Shown: piece by piece, positions 34,236-42,787 of the stretch
Layout of the letters: each line of letters opens with the position of its first letter
Position numbering within the stretch: the first letter of the stretch is position 1
DNA from: Paenibacillus sp.
Lineage (GTDB): Bacteria > Bacillota > Bacilli > Paenibacillales > Paenibacillaceae
NCBI GenBank assembly: GCA_023512345.1
Contig: JAILZT010000004.1
Coordinates: 62,001 to 126,000 of the forward strand
DNA length: 64,000 nucleotides
Direction: 5' to 3'
Notes under the pieces: generated by a model
Databases searched by the model: none
What the model saw: the letters and a program-made list of their open reading frames with translations, nothing else
Told to the model about the DNA's origin: nothing
Made by a program: the position numbers and the translations under genes

Positions 34236-35879
34236 ATGGACGATAACAAAAACAGATACACTCGTGAAAATGAACCAGCACCGGATCGGGAATGGAACAG
34301 CAACACTAATAATGATAACAGTGGCAGCGGTCAGTCTTCCGAATCAGGATCATCATACTATTATTCTTATGGACCCTTTAAATCTATTAATCAGGACGAG
34401 ACAGACGGCGTCGAACATTACAATCGGCTGGAGCCGGAGCGGGTGGAGATTACGCCCCCTCAAACCATTAAGCCCATTCCTTACAGCACCTCAATTCGTA
34501 CTACTGGCTTCGACAGCAATGGAGGAGTGCGTAACGGTAACGGCGGCAATGGCTCTGATGGCGGCAACGGATGGCAATACAAACAGAAGCCAAAAAGCTC
34601 CTTTAAAAGCATTCTGATCTCTTTCTTGGCCGGAATGATTGTACTATCAGGTTCTATGTTCGCGGCAGATCGCGGAAATTGGTTCACATCAGATACGGAA
34701 CAAGCTGCTATAACGGCAGGGGCTGAGGCTCCAAACGAGAGTGCGAACGTGAGTCCGGCAACGGCTACGACTTCCTTAAATGTCGGTTCAAATGATGTCA
34801 CTAGCGTAGTAGACGGAGTAGGACCTGCCGTTGTGAAGATAGACACACTCGTTAATACTAGCTCACGCAGTGGAAGCCAAATCAATCCCAATATGAGTGA
34901 TCCGTTCTCACAATTCTTTTTCGGCGACCAGTTCGGTGGCAGCGGATCTACGGAACAGACAGAGCCTGAATCCAATTCTGAGTCCAGTTCACAACTTGTA
35001 CCTTATGGAATAGGAACTGGCTTTATCTACGATAAAGCAGGATATATTTTAACAAACCAACACGTAATTAATGGTGCAGATGTCATCCAGGTTACGATAG
35101 ATGGTAACAAAAAGCCCTATGAAGCGAAGCTGCTTGGGTCCAGTAAGGATCTGGATCTAGCTGTTCTAAAAATAGAAGGGGATAACAACTTCCCAGTAGT
35201 GGCGCTGGGTGATTCGGATACTCTGAAGGTAGGATCGGAAGTTGTAGCTATAGGTAACCCTCAAGGTTTTGACCACACGGTAACTGCTGGTGTGCTGAGT
35301 GCTAAAGGACGCAGTATCGATATTAATGAAGAAGATGGCAGTGGAACACGTAATTATAAAAACCTTCTTCAGACAGATGCATCCATCAACCCGGGTAACT
35401 CCGGTGGTCCGCTGCTCAATATGAATGGTCAAGTCATTGGTATGAACGTAGCGGTAAGCACAGATTCCCAAGGTATTGGATTTGCTATTGCAGTCAACAC
35501 CATTAAAGAGGTTGTTGAGAAGCTGGAAGCTAACCAGACTATTCCTAAAGAACCCGTACCCTTCATTGGTGCAACGCTCATGACGATTACAGATGAAGTT
35601 GCCAAGCAAATGGGCACCGATATTAAAGAAGGATCCGTTGTAGCAGAGATTATCTACAAATCTCCAGCTTATGTAGCTGATTTGCGCCCATACGATATTA
35701 TTACTGGGGTGAACGGCAAAAATTATGCGACTAGTCAGGATTTGATTGACTTCATTCGAACCCTAAAAGTGGGTGACAAAGCCACATTGAACGTAATTCG
35801 TGACAGCAAGACACTTGAGCTTCCAATAACAATTGGCAATAAGAATGATTTCGATACTACCCAAACTCAGCAAGAGTAG
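34236..35879 (+). CDS. htrA: HtrA/DegP-type membrane-anchored serine protease
   Basis: The ATG at 34236 follows GGGAGG; the longer frame is not supported. The 547-residue protein has a long disordered N-terminal cytoplasmic part rich in Asn, Ser and Gly, one membrane span (about 125-143), a Ser/Gln-rich linker, a trypsin-like domain with H276 (ILTNQHV), D307 (DLDLAVLKI) and S389 (NPGNSGGP), and one PDZ domain. It degrades misfolded exported proteins at the outer membrane surface. A two-component system follows, recalling CssRS control of htrA in B. subtilis. Confidence 0.94.
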   Translation: MDDNKNRYTRENEPAPDREWNSNTNNDNSGSGQSSESGSSYYYSYGPFKSINQDETDGVEHYNRLEPERVEITPPQTIKPIPYSTSIRTTGFDSNGGVRNGNGGNGSDGGNGWQYKQKPKSSFKSILISFLAGMIVLSGSMFAADRGNWFTSDTEQAAITAGAEAPNESANVSPATATTSLNVGSNDVTSVVDGVGPAVVKIDTLVNTSSRSGSQINPNMSDPFSQFFFGDQFGGSGSTEQTEPESNSESSSQLVPYGIGTGFIYDKAGYILTNQHVINGADVIQVTIDGNKKPYEAKLLGSSKDLDLAVLKIEGDNNFPVVALGDSDTLKVGSEVVAIGNPQGFDHTVTAGVLSAKGRSIDINEEDGSGTRNYKNLLQTDASINPGNSGGPLLNMNGQVIGMNVAVSTDSQGIGFAIAVNTIKEVVEKLEANQTIPKEPVPFIGATLMTITDEVAKQMGTDIKEGSVVAEIIYKSPAYVADLRPYDIITGVNGKNYATSQDLIDFIRTLKVGDKATLNVIRDSKTLELPITIGNKNDFDTTQTQQE

Positions 35880-35905
35880 CAATAACCAATCCGGTCAGCG
35901 AGTTG

Positions 35906-35936
35906 AAAACGGAAGGGCCAGCCCTTCCGTTTTTGC
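35906..35936 (+). terminator. Rho-independent terminator after htrA
   Basis: AAAACGGAAGGGC (35906-35918) pairs with GCCCTTCCGTTTT (35921-35933). Confidence 0.9.
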
Positions 35937-36007
35937 TTCTACTTGGATGCCAATCTATGAATTCATTGGTACAATATATATAAGAATGGAATAATGGGGG
36001 CTGCTTG

Positions 36008-36697
36008 ATGCGACCGAATATATTAATTATTGATGACGATGAAAAAATCATTTCCATGCTGCGACGTGGTCTTGCTTTTGAAGGGTATGATGTAAAAACT
36101 GCGGTGAATGGGGCCGATGGGCTACGTGCAGTACTAAACAGTGATCCGGATGTAGTAATTCTGGACGTTATGATGCCGCAGGTGGATGGCTTTGAGGTAT
36201 GCCGGCGATTGCGGGAAGGCGGAAGCTCTGTTCCTGTATTAATGCTTACCGCTAAAGATGAGATAGAACATCGCGTAAAAGGACTTGATTTGGGAGCGGA
36301 TGACTATCTGGTTAAGCCCTTTGCGTTAGAAGAACTGCTGGCACGTGTGCGTGCACTGCTGCGGCGGAAGAGTGAGCAAAGTGGGAATGTCGATCAATCG
36401 GTTTCCTATGAAGATATAACTTTGGATGTTGACTCTCGAGAAGTTACACGTAACGGTAAACGTCTGGAGCTGACTGCCAAAGAGTTTGAGTTGCTGCACC
36501 TATTCATGCAGAACCCGAAGCGGGTATTGTCCCGTGATCTGATTATGGATAAAATTTGGGGTTATGATTACAGCGGGGAATCCAATGTTTTGGAAGTTTA
36601 CATAGCCATGCTTCGTCAAAAAACGGAGGAACATGGAGGTAAACGTCTGATTCAAACGATCCGGGGAGCCGGATACATTCTAAGAGGTGACAATTAA
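36008..36697 (+). CDS. OmpR-family response regulator
   Basis: The ATG at 36008 follows ATGGGGG by 7 bases; a TTG one codon earlier is less likely. The 229-residue product has a receiver with D9-D11, phospho-acceptor D53 (VVILDVMMP) and K102-type YLVKPF, then a winged helix (LELTAKEFELLHLF, SNVLEVYIAMLRQK). It overlaps or abuts its kinase. The terminator after htrA makes it a separate unit, but control of htrA is possible. Confidence 0.93.
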   Translation: MRPNILIIDDDEKIISMLRRGLAFEGYDVKTAVNGADGLRAVLNSDPDVVILDVMMPQVDGFEVCRRLREGGSSVPVLMLTAKDEIEHRVKGLDLGADDYLVKPFALEELLARVRALLRRKSEQSGNVDQSVSYEDITLDVDSREVTRNGKRLELTAKEFELLHLFMQNPKRVLSRDLIMDKIWGYDYSGESNVLEVYIAMLRQKTEEHGGKRLIQTIRGAGYILRGDN

Positions 36698-36698
36698 T

Positions 36699-38162
36699 AT
36701 GTCAATTAGGCTGCGGCTGACTGCTTGGTACTCAGGAATTTTGGCTGTTATGCTGCTGGCCTTTTCAGCTGCAATTTATGGCTTTGTATACTTTAATACC
36801 TATGGTGATCTGAAGGACCGTGTGCAAAAACAAGTAGAACAGCTGCAGCTTCTCCCGCGCTGGGGATATGATGGGTCTTTGCTGAACGTTAACGTAAATC
36901 TAACCCAAGCGAACCGTTTGGAAGAAGCGAATATGCTGGTTCAAATCTATATTTATGACAGCAGAACGACCCAACAATCGGACAACATGAGTAATTTAGG
37001 AATGAAGTTTGATATTCCCGAGCGGGAGGACGTACAGGATGAAAAAGGCTTCAAGCAATTAAGTCTGGAAGGCTACCATTTCATTATGTATCAAATGCCT
37101 CTATTGAACCCTGATAATAAGCCTCTGGCAGTACTTCAGGTTGCCGCACCCACAAGCCAGGAAGATAAGCTAATGCTTAGGCTCAAAAACATACTGCTAG
37201 TCGGATCCTTTGCCACACTGATAGCAGCTTTCACCTTTGGCCTATTTCTGGCCCGGAAATCGATGAGTCCGATAGGAAAGGTAATTGATGCCGCCAATGG
37301 TATTCAGACGGGAACAGACCTTAGCTCGCGTATCGAATATGAAGGACCCCCCGATGAAATCGGCCAGCTTGTTCAGACCGTTAACAGCATGCTTGGGCGT
37401 ATGGAAGGTTTTTATAAGGAGCTTGAGGATTCTTATGCCGCACAGCGTCGTTTTGTTTCGGATGCATCGCATGAGTTGCGCACTCCACTGACGACCATCC
37501 GAGGGAATATTGATTTGCTGCAAAAGGTGTGGGAACTTGAACCCGGACAGAATCCTTCACTCGATGAAGCTTCCATTCGTCAAATGTCTGTAGAGTCAGT
37601 ACGTGACATTGCAGATGAAGCCAAACGGATGAGCCGGCTTGTAGCGGATATGCTTTCTTTGGCTCGGGCAGACACCGGGCGCACCTTTGATAAGGAGCCT
37701 GTAGCTCTAGAGCCTATGATGACAGAAGTTGCTCGCCGTGCAGCTTTCCTTCCTCATCAGGCGGAGTGGAGCGTGGGTGACATGACTCACTTGAATGGCA
37801 AATATATTGTTGGCAATAAGGATTATCTACAGCAAATGCTGTTTATCTTTATAGATAATGCCTTCAAATATACACCTGCTGGTGAAGTGTCGTTGAATGC
37901 AGTATTTTATCAGAGCCAAGTAGGCATTCGCATAACGGATACTGGCATTGGTATGGACAAGGACGAGGTACCTCATATCTTTGATCGTTTTTATCGTGCC
38001 GATGAGTCTCGCGGTATTACCGAGGGGATTGGTCTAGGCTTGTCTATTGCAAAATGGATTATAGATGAGCATGGAGGCTCTGTTGAGGTGGTCACACGGC
38101 AAGGCGAAGGTACAACATTTGTCATTTGGCTGCCGCTGCTCTTTGCTCCACCGCTGGAGTAG
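36699..38162 (+). CDS. Sensor histidine kinase (HAMP-HisKA type)
   Basis: ATG at 36699 follows AAGAGGTG and lies one base after the regulator's stop; a GTG four codons earlier overlaps. The 487-residue product has two membrane helices (about 12-32 and 165-187) around an extracellular domain of about 130 residues, a HAMP domain, the phospho-acceptor histidine in VSDASHELRTPL, and ATPase motifs IDNAFKYT, DTGIGM and GIGLGLSIAK. The signal is unknown. Position after htrA hints at envelope or secretion stress. Confidence 0.93.
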   Translation: MSIRLRLTAWYSGILAVMLLAFSAAIYGFVYFNTYGDLKDRVQKQVEQLQLLPRWGYDGSLLNVNVNLTQANRLEEANMLVQIYIYDSRTTQQSDNMSNLGMKFDIPEREDVQDEKGFKQLSLEGYHFIMYQMPLLNPDNKPLAVLQVAAPTSQEDKLMLRLKNILLVGSFATLIAAFTFGLFLARKSMSPIGKVIDAANGIQTGTDLSSRIEYEGPPDEIGQLVQTVNSMLGRMEGFYKELEDSYAAQRRFVSDASHELRTPLTTIRGNIDLLQKVWELEPGQNPSLDEASIRQMSVESVRDIADEAKRMSRLVADMLSLARADTGRTFDKEPVALEPMMTEVARRAAFLPHQAEWSVGDMTHLNGKYIVGNKDYLQQMLFIFIDNAFKYTPAGEVSLNAVFYQSQVGIRITDTGIGMDKDEVPHIFDRFYRADESRGITEGIGLGLSIAKWIIDEHGGSVEVVTRQGEGTTFVIWLPLLFAPPLE

Positions 38163-38219
38163 GGTATAATAGACGGGGTCTATTCTATTAGTTAACGACA
38201 GCAGAAAGCTGGTGAAGTC

Positions 38220-39182
38220 ATGGAAGTAATCAAAATTTCTCCTCGGGGATATTGTTATGGTGTCGTTGATGCCATGGTAATGGCACGTCAGGCCGCTCAA
38301 AATCTTGATCTGCCCCGGCCGATTTATATATTGGGTATGATTGTTCATAACAGTCACGTCACCAACTCCTTTGAGGATGATGGTATTATAACGTTGGACG
38401 GACATAACAGACTTGATATTCTCGATAAAGTGGATAGCGGCACTGTTATTTTTACAGCTCATGGTGTCTCTCCAGAGGTGCGCAAGATGGCTAGAGCGAA
38501 GGGTCTAACTACTTTGGATGCCACTTGTCCCGATGTAACAAAAACCCACGATCTGATTAAGGAAAAGGTTGAAGAAGGCTACGAAGTCATTTATATCGGT
38601 AAAAAAGGTCATCCTGAACCGGAGGGTGCGGTCGGCATCGCGCCGGAGCATGTGCATCTGATTGAGACCGAAGCAGAGATAGAATCGCTATCTATTTCAT
38701 CTTCTAAGATTGTGATCACGAACCAGACGACCATGAGCCAATGGGATATTAAGCATATTATGAAAAAACTGCTGGAAACCTTCCCAGGTTCAGAAGTGCA
38801 TAACGAGATTTGCATGGCTACCCAGGTACGACAGGAAGCGGTGGCAGAACAGGCAGGTCAAACAGATTTAGTCATTGTAGTCGGTGATCCACGCAGTAAC
38901 AACTCTAACCGTCTGGCACAAGTATCGGAAGAGATTGCAGGTGTGCCTGCTCATCGTATTTCAGACGTTTCCGAGATGAATATAGAATGGCTGAAAGGTG
39001 TCAATAAGGTAGGCGTTACTTCAGGGGCCTCTACTCCGACTCCGATTACTAAAGAAGTTATATCTTATTTGGAGCAATATGATCCTGCACTCCCAGAGAC
39101 TTGGGAGATTAAACGTACGGTTAATATGGCAAAGCTTCTCCCACCAGTTAAGAATGCCAGCAAAACCGGAAGTCCATCATAA
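38220..39182 (+). CDS. ispH: 4-hydroxy-3-methylbut-2-enyl diphosphate reductase IspH
   Basis: The 320-residue iron-sulfur enzyme has the three cluster cysteines in SPRGYCYGV (C12), DATCPDVT and NEICMATQ, plus the FTAHGVSP and VGDPRSNNS segments that bind the diphosphate. It performs the last step of the MEP pathway, giving IPP and DMAPP. It stands alone, 57 bases after the kinase gene, with a terminator after it. The ribosome binding site is modest (GGTGA). Confidence 0.97.
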   Translation: MEVIKISPRGYCYGVVDAMVMARQAAQNLDLPRPIYILGMIVHNSHVTNSFEDDGIITLDGHNRLDILDKVDSGTVIFTAHGVSPEVRKMARAKGLTTLDATCPDVTKTHDLIKEKVEEGYEVIYIGKKGHPEPEGAVGIAPEHVHLIETEAEIESLSISSSKIVITNQTTMSQWDIKHIMKKLLETFPGSEVHNEICMATQVRQEAVAEQAGQTDLVIVVGDPRSNNSNRLAQVSEEIAGVPAHRISDVSEMNIEWLKGVNKVGVTSGASTPTPITKEVISYLEQYDPALPETWEIKRTVNMAKLLPPVKNASKTGSPS

Positions 39183-39207
39183 GCAGCTAATCTATGTTTT
39201 TATCATA

Positions 39208-39250
39208 AGAGTACCTCCGTTCCAATTTTGGGATGCAGGTGCTCTTTTTT
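39208..39250 (+). terminator. Rho-independent terminator after ispH
   Basis: AGAG-ACCT (39208-39216) pairs with AGGT-CTCT (39237-39245) around a CC/GG inner stem, then a T run. Confidence 0.7.
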
Positions 39251-39324
39251 TGCGTTGTACGAGAAAATTGAAAAAATATAATTACGAAAGGGGGTTTCGT
39301 TAAACGACAGATACGTGACAGGGC

Positions 39325-39353
39325 TTGACGAATAGCAAGATTTCGATTAAAAT
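39325..39353 (+). promoter_or_regulatory. Predicted sigma-A promoter of aroF
   Basis: TTGACG (39325-39330), 17-base spacer, TAAAAT (39348-39353). The leader behind it contains two TTAAAAGCGT copies, at about 39365 and 39380. Confidence 0.6.
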
Positions 39354-39459
39354 TACTTTAGCGATTAAAAGCGTAGAAGCTTAAAAGCGTTTTAGCGTGT
39401 AAGTGTTTTTTTCGTTCATAAATTATTAAAAATATAGAGTGGAGAAAGGAAGATTCATT

Positions 39460-40506
39460 ATGATCGTTATTACATCCAACCAAACACCGGAAGAGCAAGT
39501 GCAAGATATTATCTCTGTGATTGAAAAGGAAGGTCTGCAAGTACATATCTCCCGTGGGGCTGATCGTACGGTTATTGGTTTAGTAGGAGGCGTAACTCCT
39601 AAGCTTGCAGAACATCTGCGCCAAATGAAAGGTGTGGAAAATGTAGTCAAAATCTCGAAATCCTACAAGCTGGCCAGCCGTGATTTTCATCCAGAGGATA
39701 CGATCATTGATATTCGCGGGGTTAAGATCGGCGGAGAGAACCTTGTGATTATGGGTGGACCTTGCGCTGTAGAATCGCCGGAACAAATCGACGAAATCGC
39801 TCGACTGGTTAAAGCAGCAGGCGGCCAAGTACTACGCGGTGGAGCATTTAAGCCCCGCACTGGACCTTACAGCTTCCAAGGTGTTGGAGTTGAAGGTCTG
39901 ACGATGATGGCTGAAGCAGGAAAGCGCCATGGCCTGTTAACAATCACGGAAGTAATGACCCCTGAATATGTAGATGTATGTGCGGAGCACGCGGATATTC
40001 TGCAAGTGGGAACAAGAAATATGCAAAACTTCGATTTGCTTCGTAAGCTTGGAACTTGCGGCCGTCCCGTATTATTAAAACGTGGCTTCAGTGCTACCTA
40101 CGATGAGCTTCTGAATGCGGCTGAATACATTTTGGCAGGCGGTAACAGGGACGTGATGTTATGTGAGCGCGGAATTCGTACGTTTGAGACATACACTCGT
40201 AATACATTGGATCTTTCAGCAATTCCAGTGCTGCAAAGCCTAAGTCATCTTCCTGTTATTTCGGATCCGAGTCACGGAACAGGCCGTCGGGAGCTGGTTG
40301 AGCCTATGTCCAAGGCATCGGTTGCTGCAGGAGCGAACGGACTGATCATTGAGATGCATACGGATCCTGATAATTCCATGACGGGTGATGGCGTTCAATC
40401 CCTGTTCCCTGACCAATTCGCGAATTTGCTGAAGGACTTGGAGAAGCTTGCTCCGCTGGTTGGACGTAAATTTTCTCCTTCACCTAAACCTGCAGCACTA
40501 GTCTAA
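39460..40506 (+). CDS. aroF: 3-deoxy-7-phosphoheptulonate synthase (DAHP synthase)
   Basis: ATG at 39460 follows AAAGGAAG; a GTG seven codons upstream is less well placed. The 348-residue type I-beta enzyme has an N-terminal ferredoxin-like ACT-type regulatory domain (about 1-70, VITSNQTPEEQVQDIISVIE) and a catalytic barrel with MGGPCAVES, GGAFKPRTGPYSFQG, DILQVGTRNMQNF and SDPSHGTGRR. It condenses PEP and erythrose 4-phosphate, opening the shikimate pathway. The N-terminal domain suggests feedback by tyrosine or phenylalanine, as in Thermotoga. No chorismate mutase domain is present. Confidence 0.96.
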   Translation: MIVITSNQTPEEQVQDIISVIEKEGLQVHISRGADRTVIGLVGGVTPKLAEHLRQMKGVENVVKISKSYKLASRDFHPEDTIIDIRGVKIGGENLVIMGGPCAVESPEQIDEIARLVKAAGGQVLRGGAFKPRTGPYSFQGVGVEGLTMMAEAGKRHGLLTITEVMTPEYVDVCAEHADILQVGTRNMQNFDLLRKLGTCGRPVLLKRGFSATYDELLNAAEYILAGGNRDVMLCERGIRTFETYTRNTLDLSAIPVLQSLSHLPVISDPSHGTGRRELVEPMSKASVAAGANGLIIEMHTDPDNSMTGDGVQSLFPDQFANLLKDLEKLAPLVGRKFSPSPKPAALV

Positions 40507-40529
40507 AAACTAATAATAATCAATATCCG

Positions 40530-40571
40530 CCCTCTTCGCACGTCTCAAGGACGCGTGAAGGGGACGTTTTT
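40530..40571 (+). terminator. Terminator after aroF
   Basis: CCTCTTCGCACGTC (from 40531) pairs imperfectly with GACGCGTGAAGGGG (to 40563), followed by ACGTTTTT. Confidence 0.65.
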
Positions 40572-40631
40572 CAATAAAAAAGGAAGATAATGCAAGGAAA
40601 AGGTAGTCTATTCTAGAGGAATTCACTAAAG

Positions 40632-40648
40632 CGTCAGAATAACTCACA
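40632..40648. promoter_or_regulatory. Candidate GlnR/TnrA box upstream of glnA
   Basis: CGTCA-N7-TCACA matches the GlnR/TnrA consensus TGTNA-N7-TNACA except for the first base. It lies about 30 bases upstream of the glnA -35 box. Confidence 0.45.
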
Positions 40649-40676
40649 TTGGAATAAGAAATACCTTACATAAGCA

Positions 40677-40705
40677 TTGACGATGTTAGGTTTGAGATTT
40701 ATAAT
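40677..40705 (+). promoter_or_regulatory. Predicted sigma-A promoter of glnA
   Basis: TTGACG (40677-40682), 17-base spacer, consensus TATAAT (40700-40705). The leader to the start codon is about 75 bases. Confidence 0.75.
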
Positions 40706-40787
40706 GACGACAGCAAAAACATTAAAAACAAGAACATTCGCATACTGTGAACGGCTTAATGTTCGTAACTTGGGGAGGAAAAAATTC

Positions 40788-42212
40788 ATGTCGGTTGAAA
40801 AAGTGTTGCAAACGATCAAAGAGAACAACATCGAGTGGGTAGATTTTCGGTTTGTAGATTTAGGTGGCCGTGCCCACCATATTTCGTTGCCTGCTACTGA
40901 AGTAGAAGAAGAAACTTTTGTAAATGGTGTAGCTTTTGATGGTTCTTCTATCAAAGGATTCCGTGGGATTGAAGAATCCGATATGGTAATGATGCCGGAT
41001 CCAAGTACTACATACATCGATCCTTTTACCGCTCACCCGACTATTAACATCATGTGCGACATTTTCACTCCTGATGGCGAACGTTATGAGCGTGACCCGC
41101 GTGGTATCGCTGTAAAAGCCGAAGAGTTCCTGCAAGCAAGCGGAGTGGGAACAGCAGCATTCTTCGCACCGGAATCCGAGTTCTTCATCTTTGATGATGT
41201 GCGTTATGAGAGCGGAATGAACAGTTCTTCTTTCTTCGTAGATTCCGAAGAAGCAGCTTGGAACACTGGCCGCAAAGATGATGGCGGAAACCTTGCATTT
41301 AAAGTTGGCGTTAAAGGTGGTTATGTACCTGTAGCACCAGTGGACAGCCAACAAGATATCCGCAGTGAAATGTGTCGTTTGCTGGCGGAAGCAGGATTGC
41401 GCATTGAGCGTCATCACCATGAAGTAGCAACTGCAGGACAAGCGGAAATCAACTTCCGTTTTGATACCTTGTTGAAAACAGCTGATAATCTTCTTACTTA
41501 CAAATACATTGTTCAAAATACCGCACGCCAATACGGCAAGGTAGCAACCTTCATGCCGAAACCACTATTCGGTGATAATGGTAGCGGAATGCACGTACAC
41601 CAATCCATCTTCAACGGCGATACACCTTTGTTCTACGAAAAAGGCGCTTATGCCAACCTGAGCGAAATGGCTATGCACTACATCGGCGGTATCCTATACC
41701 ATGCTCCTGCTCTGATCGCACTGACTAATCCTAGTACCAACTCTTTCAAACGTTTGGTACCTGGTTATGAAGCACCGGTTAACCTTGTATTCTCTAAAGG
41801 AAACCGTTCCGCTGCAGTTCGTATCCCAGTAGCAGCTGTTACTCCTAAAGGCTGTCGTATCGAATTCCGTACACCGGATTCCACAGCTAACCCATACTTG
41901 GCGTTCTCCGCAATGCTGATGGCAGGCCTGGACGGAATTAAGAAGAAAATCAACCCAGAAGAAATGGGTTATGGACCTCTTGATAAGAACATTTATGATC
42001 TGTCTGATGCAGACAAAGAGAAAATCCGCAGCGTTCCTGGTACATTGGACGAAGCGCTTGACGCTTTGGAAGCTGACTTCGAATTCCTTACAGAAGGCGG
42101 CGTATTCACTAAGGACTTCATCGATAATTATATCGGTCTGAAACGTGGAGAAGCACAAGCGGTTGCAGTTCGTGTACATCCGCATGAATACTCCCTGTAC
42201 TTTGATTGTTAA
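40788..42212 (+). CDS. glnA: Glutamine synthetase, type I, long (beta-like) form
   Basis: The ATG at 40788 follows GGGGAGG. The 474-residue protein has VAFDGSSIKGF, FFAPESEFFIFD, NGSGMHVHQS, the RLVPGYEAPVNLVFSKGNRS segment and RIEFRTPDS of type I enzymes. It is about 30 residues longer than the 444-residue GSI-alpha enzyme typical of Bacillus. Near residue 400 it has KNIYDLSDADKEKI, aligned with the tyrosine that is adenylylated in enterobacteria (NLYDLP). It makes glutamine from glutamate and ammonia. No glnR is adjacent. Confidence 0.96.
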   Translation: MSVEKVLQTIKENNIEWVDFRFVDLGGRAHHISLPATEVEEETFVNGVAFDGSSIKGFRGIEESDMVMMPDPSTTYIDPFTAHPTINIMCDIFTPDGERYERDPRGIAVKAEEFLQASGVGTAAFFAPESEFFIFDDVRYESGMNSSSFFVDSEEAAWNTGRKDDGGNLAFKVGVKGGYVPVAPVDSQQDIRSEMCRLLAEAGLRIERHHHEVATAGQAEINFRFDTLLKTADNLLTYKYIVQNTARQYGKVATFMPKPLFGDNGSGMHVHQSIFNGDTPLFYEKGAYANLSEMAMHYIGGILYHAPALIALTNPSTNSFKRLVPGYEAPVNLVFSKGNRSAAVRIPVAAVTPKGCRIEFRTPDSTANPYLAFSAMLMAGLDGIKKKINPEEMGYGPLDKNIYDLSDADKEKIRSVPGTLDEALDALEADFEFLTEGGVFTKDFIDNYIGLKRGEAQAVAVRVHPHEYSLYFDC

Positions 42213-42235
42213 GAATAAGTTAAATTAAGAATAGC

Positions 42236-42288
42236 AGGAGGTGTTTCAAAAGCCATGTGATGGCTGCTGAAACACCTCCTTTTTTTTA
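42236..42288 (+). terminator. Rho-independent terminator after glnA
   Basis: AGGAGGTGTTTCA (42236-42248) pairs with TGAAACACCTCCT (42268-42280) around an AGCCAT/ATGGCT stem, then a T run. Confidence 0.93.
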
Positions 42289-42316
42289 AAGTTTATATCC
42301 CAAATCCTGTGTCTGC

Positions 42317-42365
42317 ACAGAGCAGCAGCGACTCTCCAATAACGGAGGAATCGCTGCTGCTCTGT
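42317..42365. terminator. Strong hairpin in the glnA-GH94 gap
   Basis: ACAGAGCAGCAGCGA (42317-42331) pairs perfectly with TCGCTGCTGCTCTGT (42351-42365). The tail CTTGTTTTG is a poor U-tract, so it may be a terminator or a repeat. No gene ends next to it. The rest of 42366-42670 shows nothing clear. Confidence 0.5.
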
Positions 42366-42674
42366 CTTGTTTTGACGGATGCTGTCATATAAGGGTTCTA
42401 GAATGAGCTCTAATAGCTTTATAACGCTGCAGTGGTATAGCAAAGAAGTGGATTGGGGAAAGGGGCATCCTCGCAGCCTGAGGGCCTTAGAAAGCTCAGA
42501 TACTCTTTTGTAGGAATTTAAAATGAAATTTAAGGATTTACGAAAATATTTTCGTTAATATCCTGCTTTGGTTCTTAACAGTTATACTAACAAGTAAGAC
42601 GTGGAAAGGCTTGTAAACCAGGGTTTTATAAAGGTATTCATGGTTTTACAGCGCTGGAATTTACGAAATAATCG

Positions 42675-42739
42675 GTTTTCGAAAAACACTTTACAAAGAA
42701 TTGTAGCGATGTGATAATAAAATTACCGAAACCGGTTTC
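42675..42739 (+). promoter_or_regulatory. GH94 promoter with two flanking LacI-type operator candidates
   Basis: A -35 TTACAA (42691-42696) and -10 TAATAA (42715-42720) are 18 bases apart. The palindrome GTTTTCGAAAAAC (42675-42687) lies just upstream, and the perfect palindrome GAAACCGGTTTC (42728-42739) lies at the expected start of transcription. Central CG palindromes of this kind are typical LacI/GalR-family operators. Confidence 0.5.
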
Positions 42740-42787
42740 TGAAATCGAACACATTATTAGGGTTTGTTTATGGAGAGGATGAATAAA

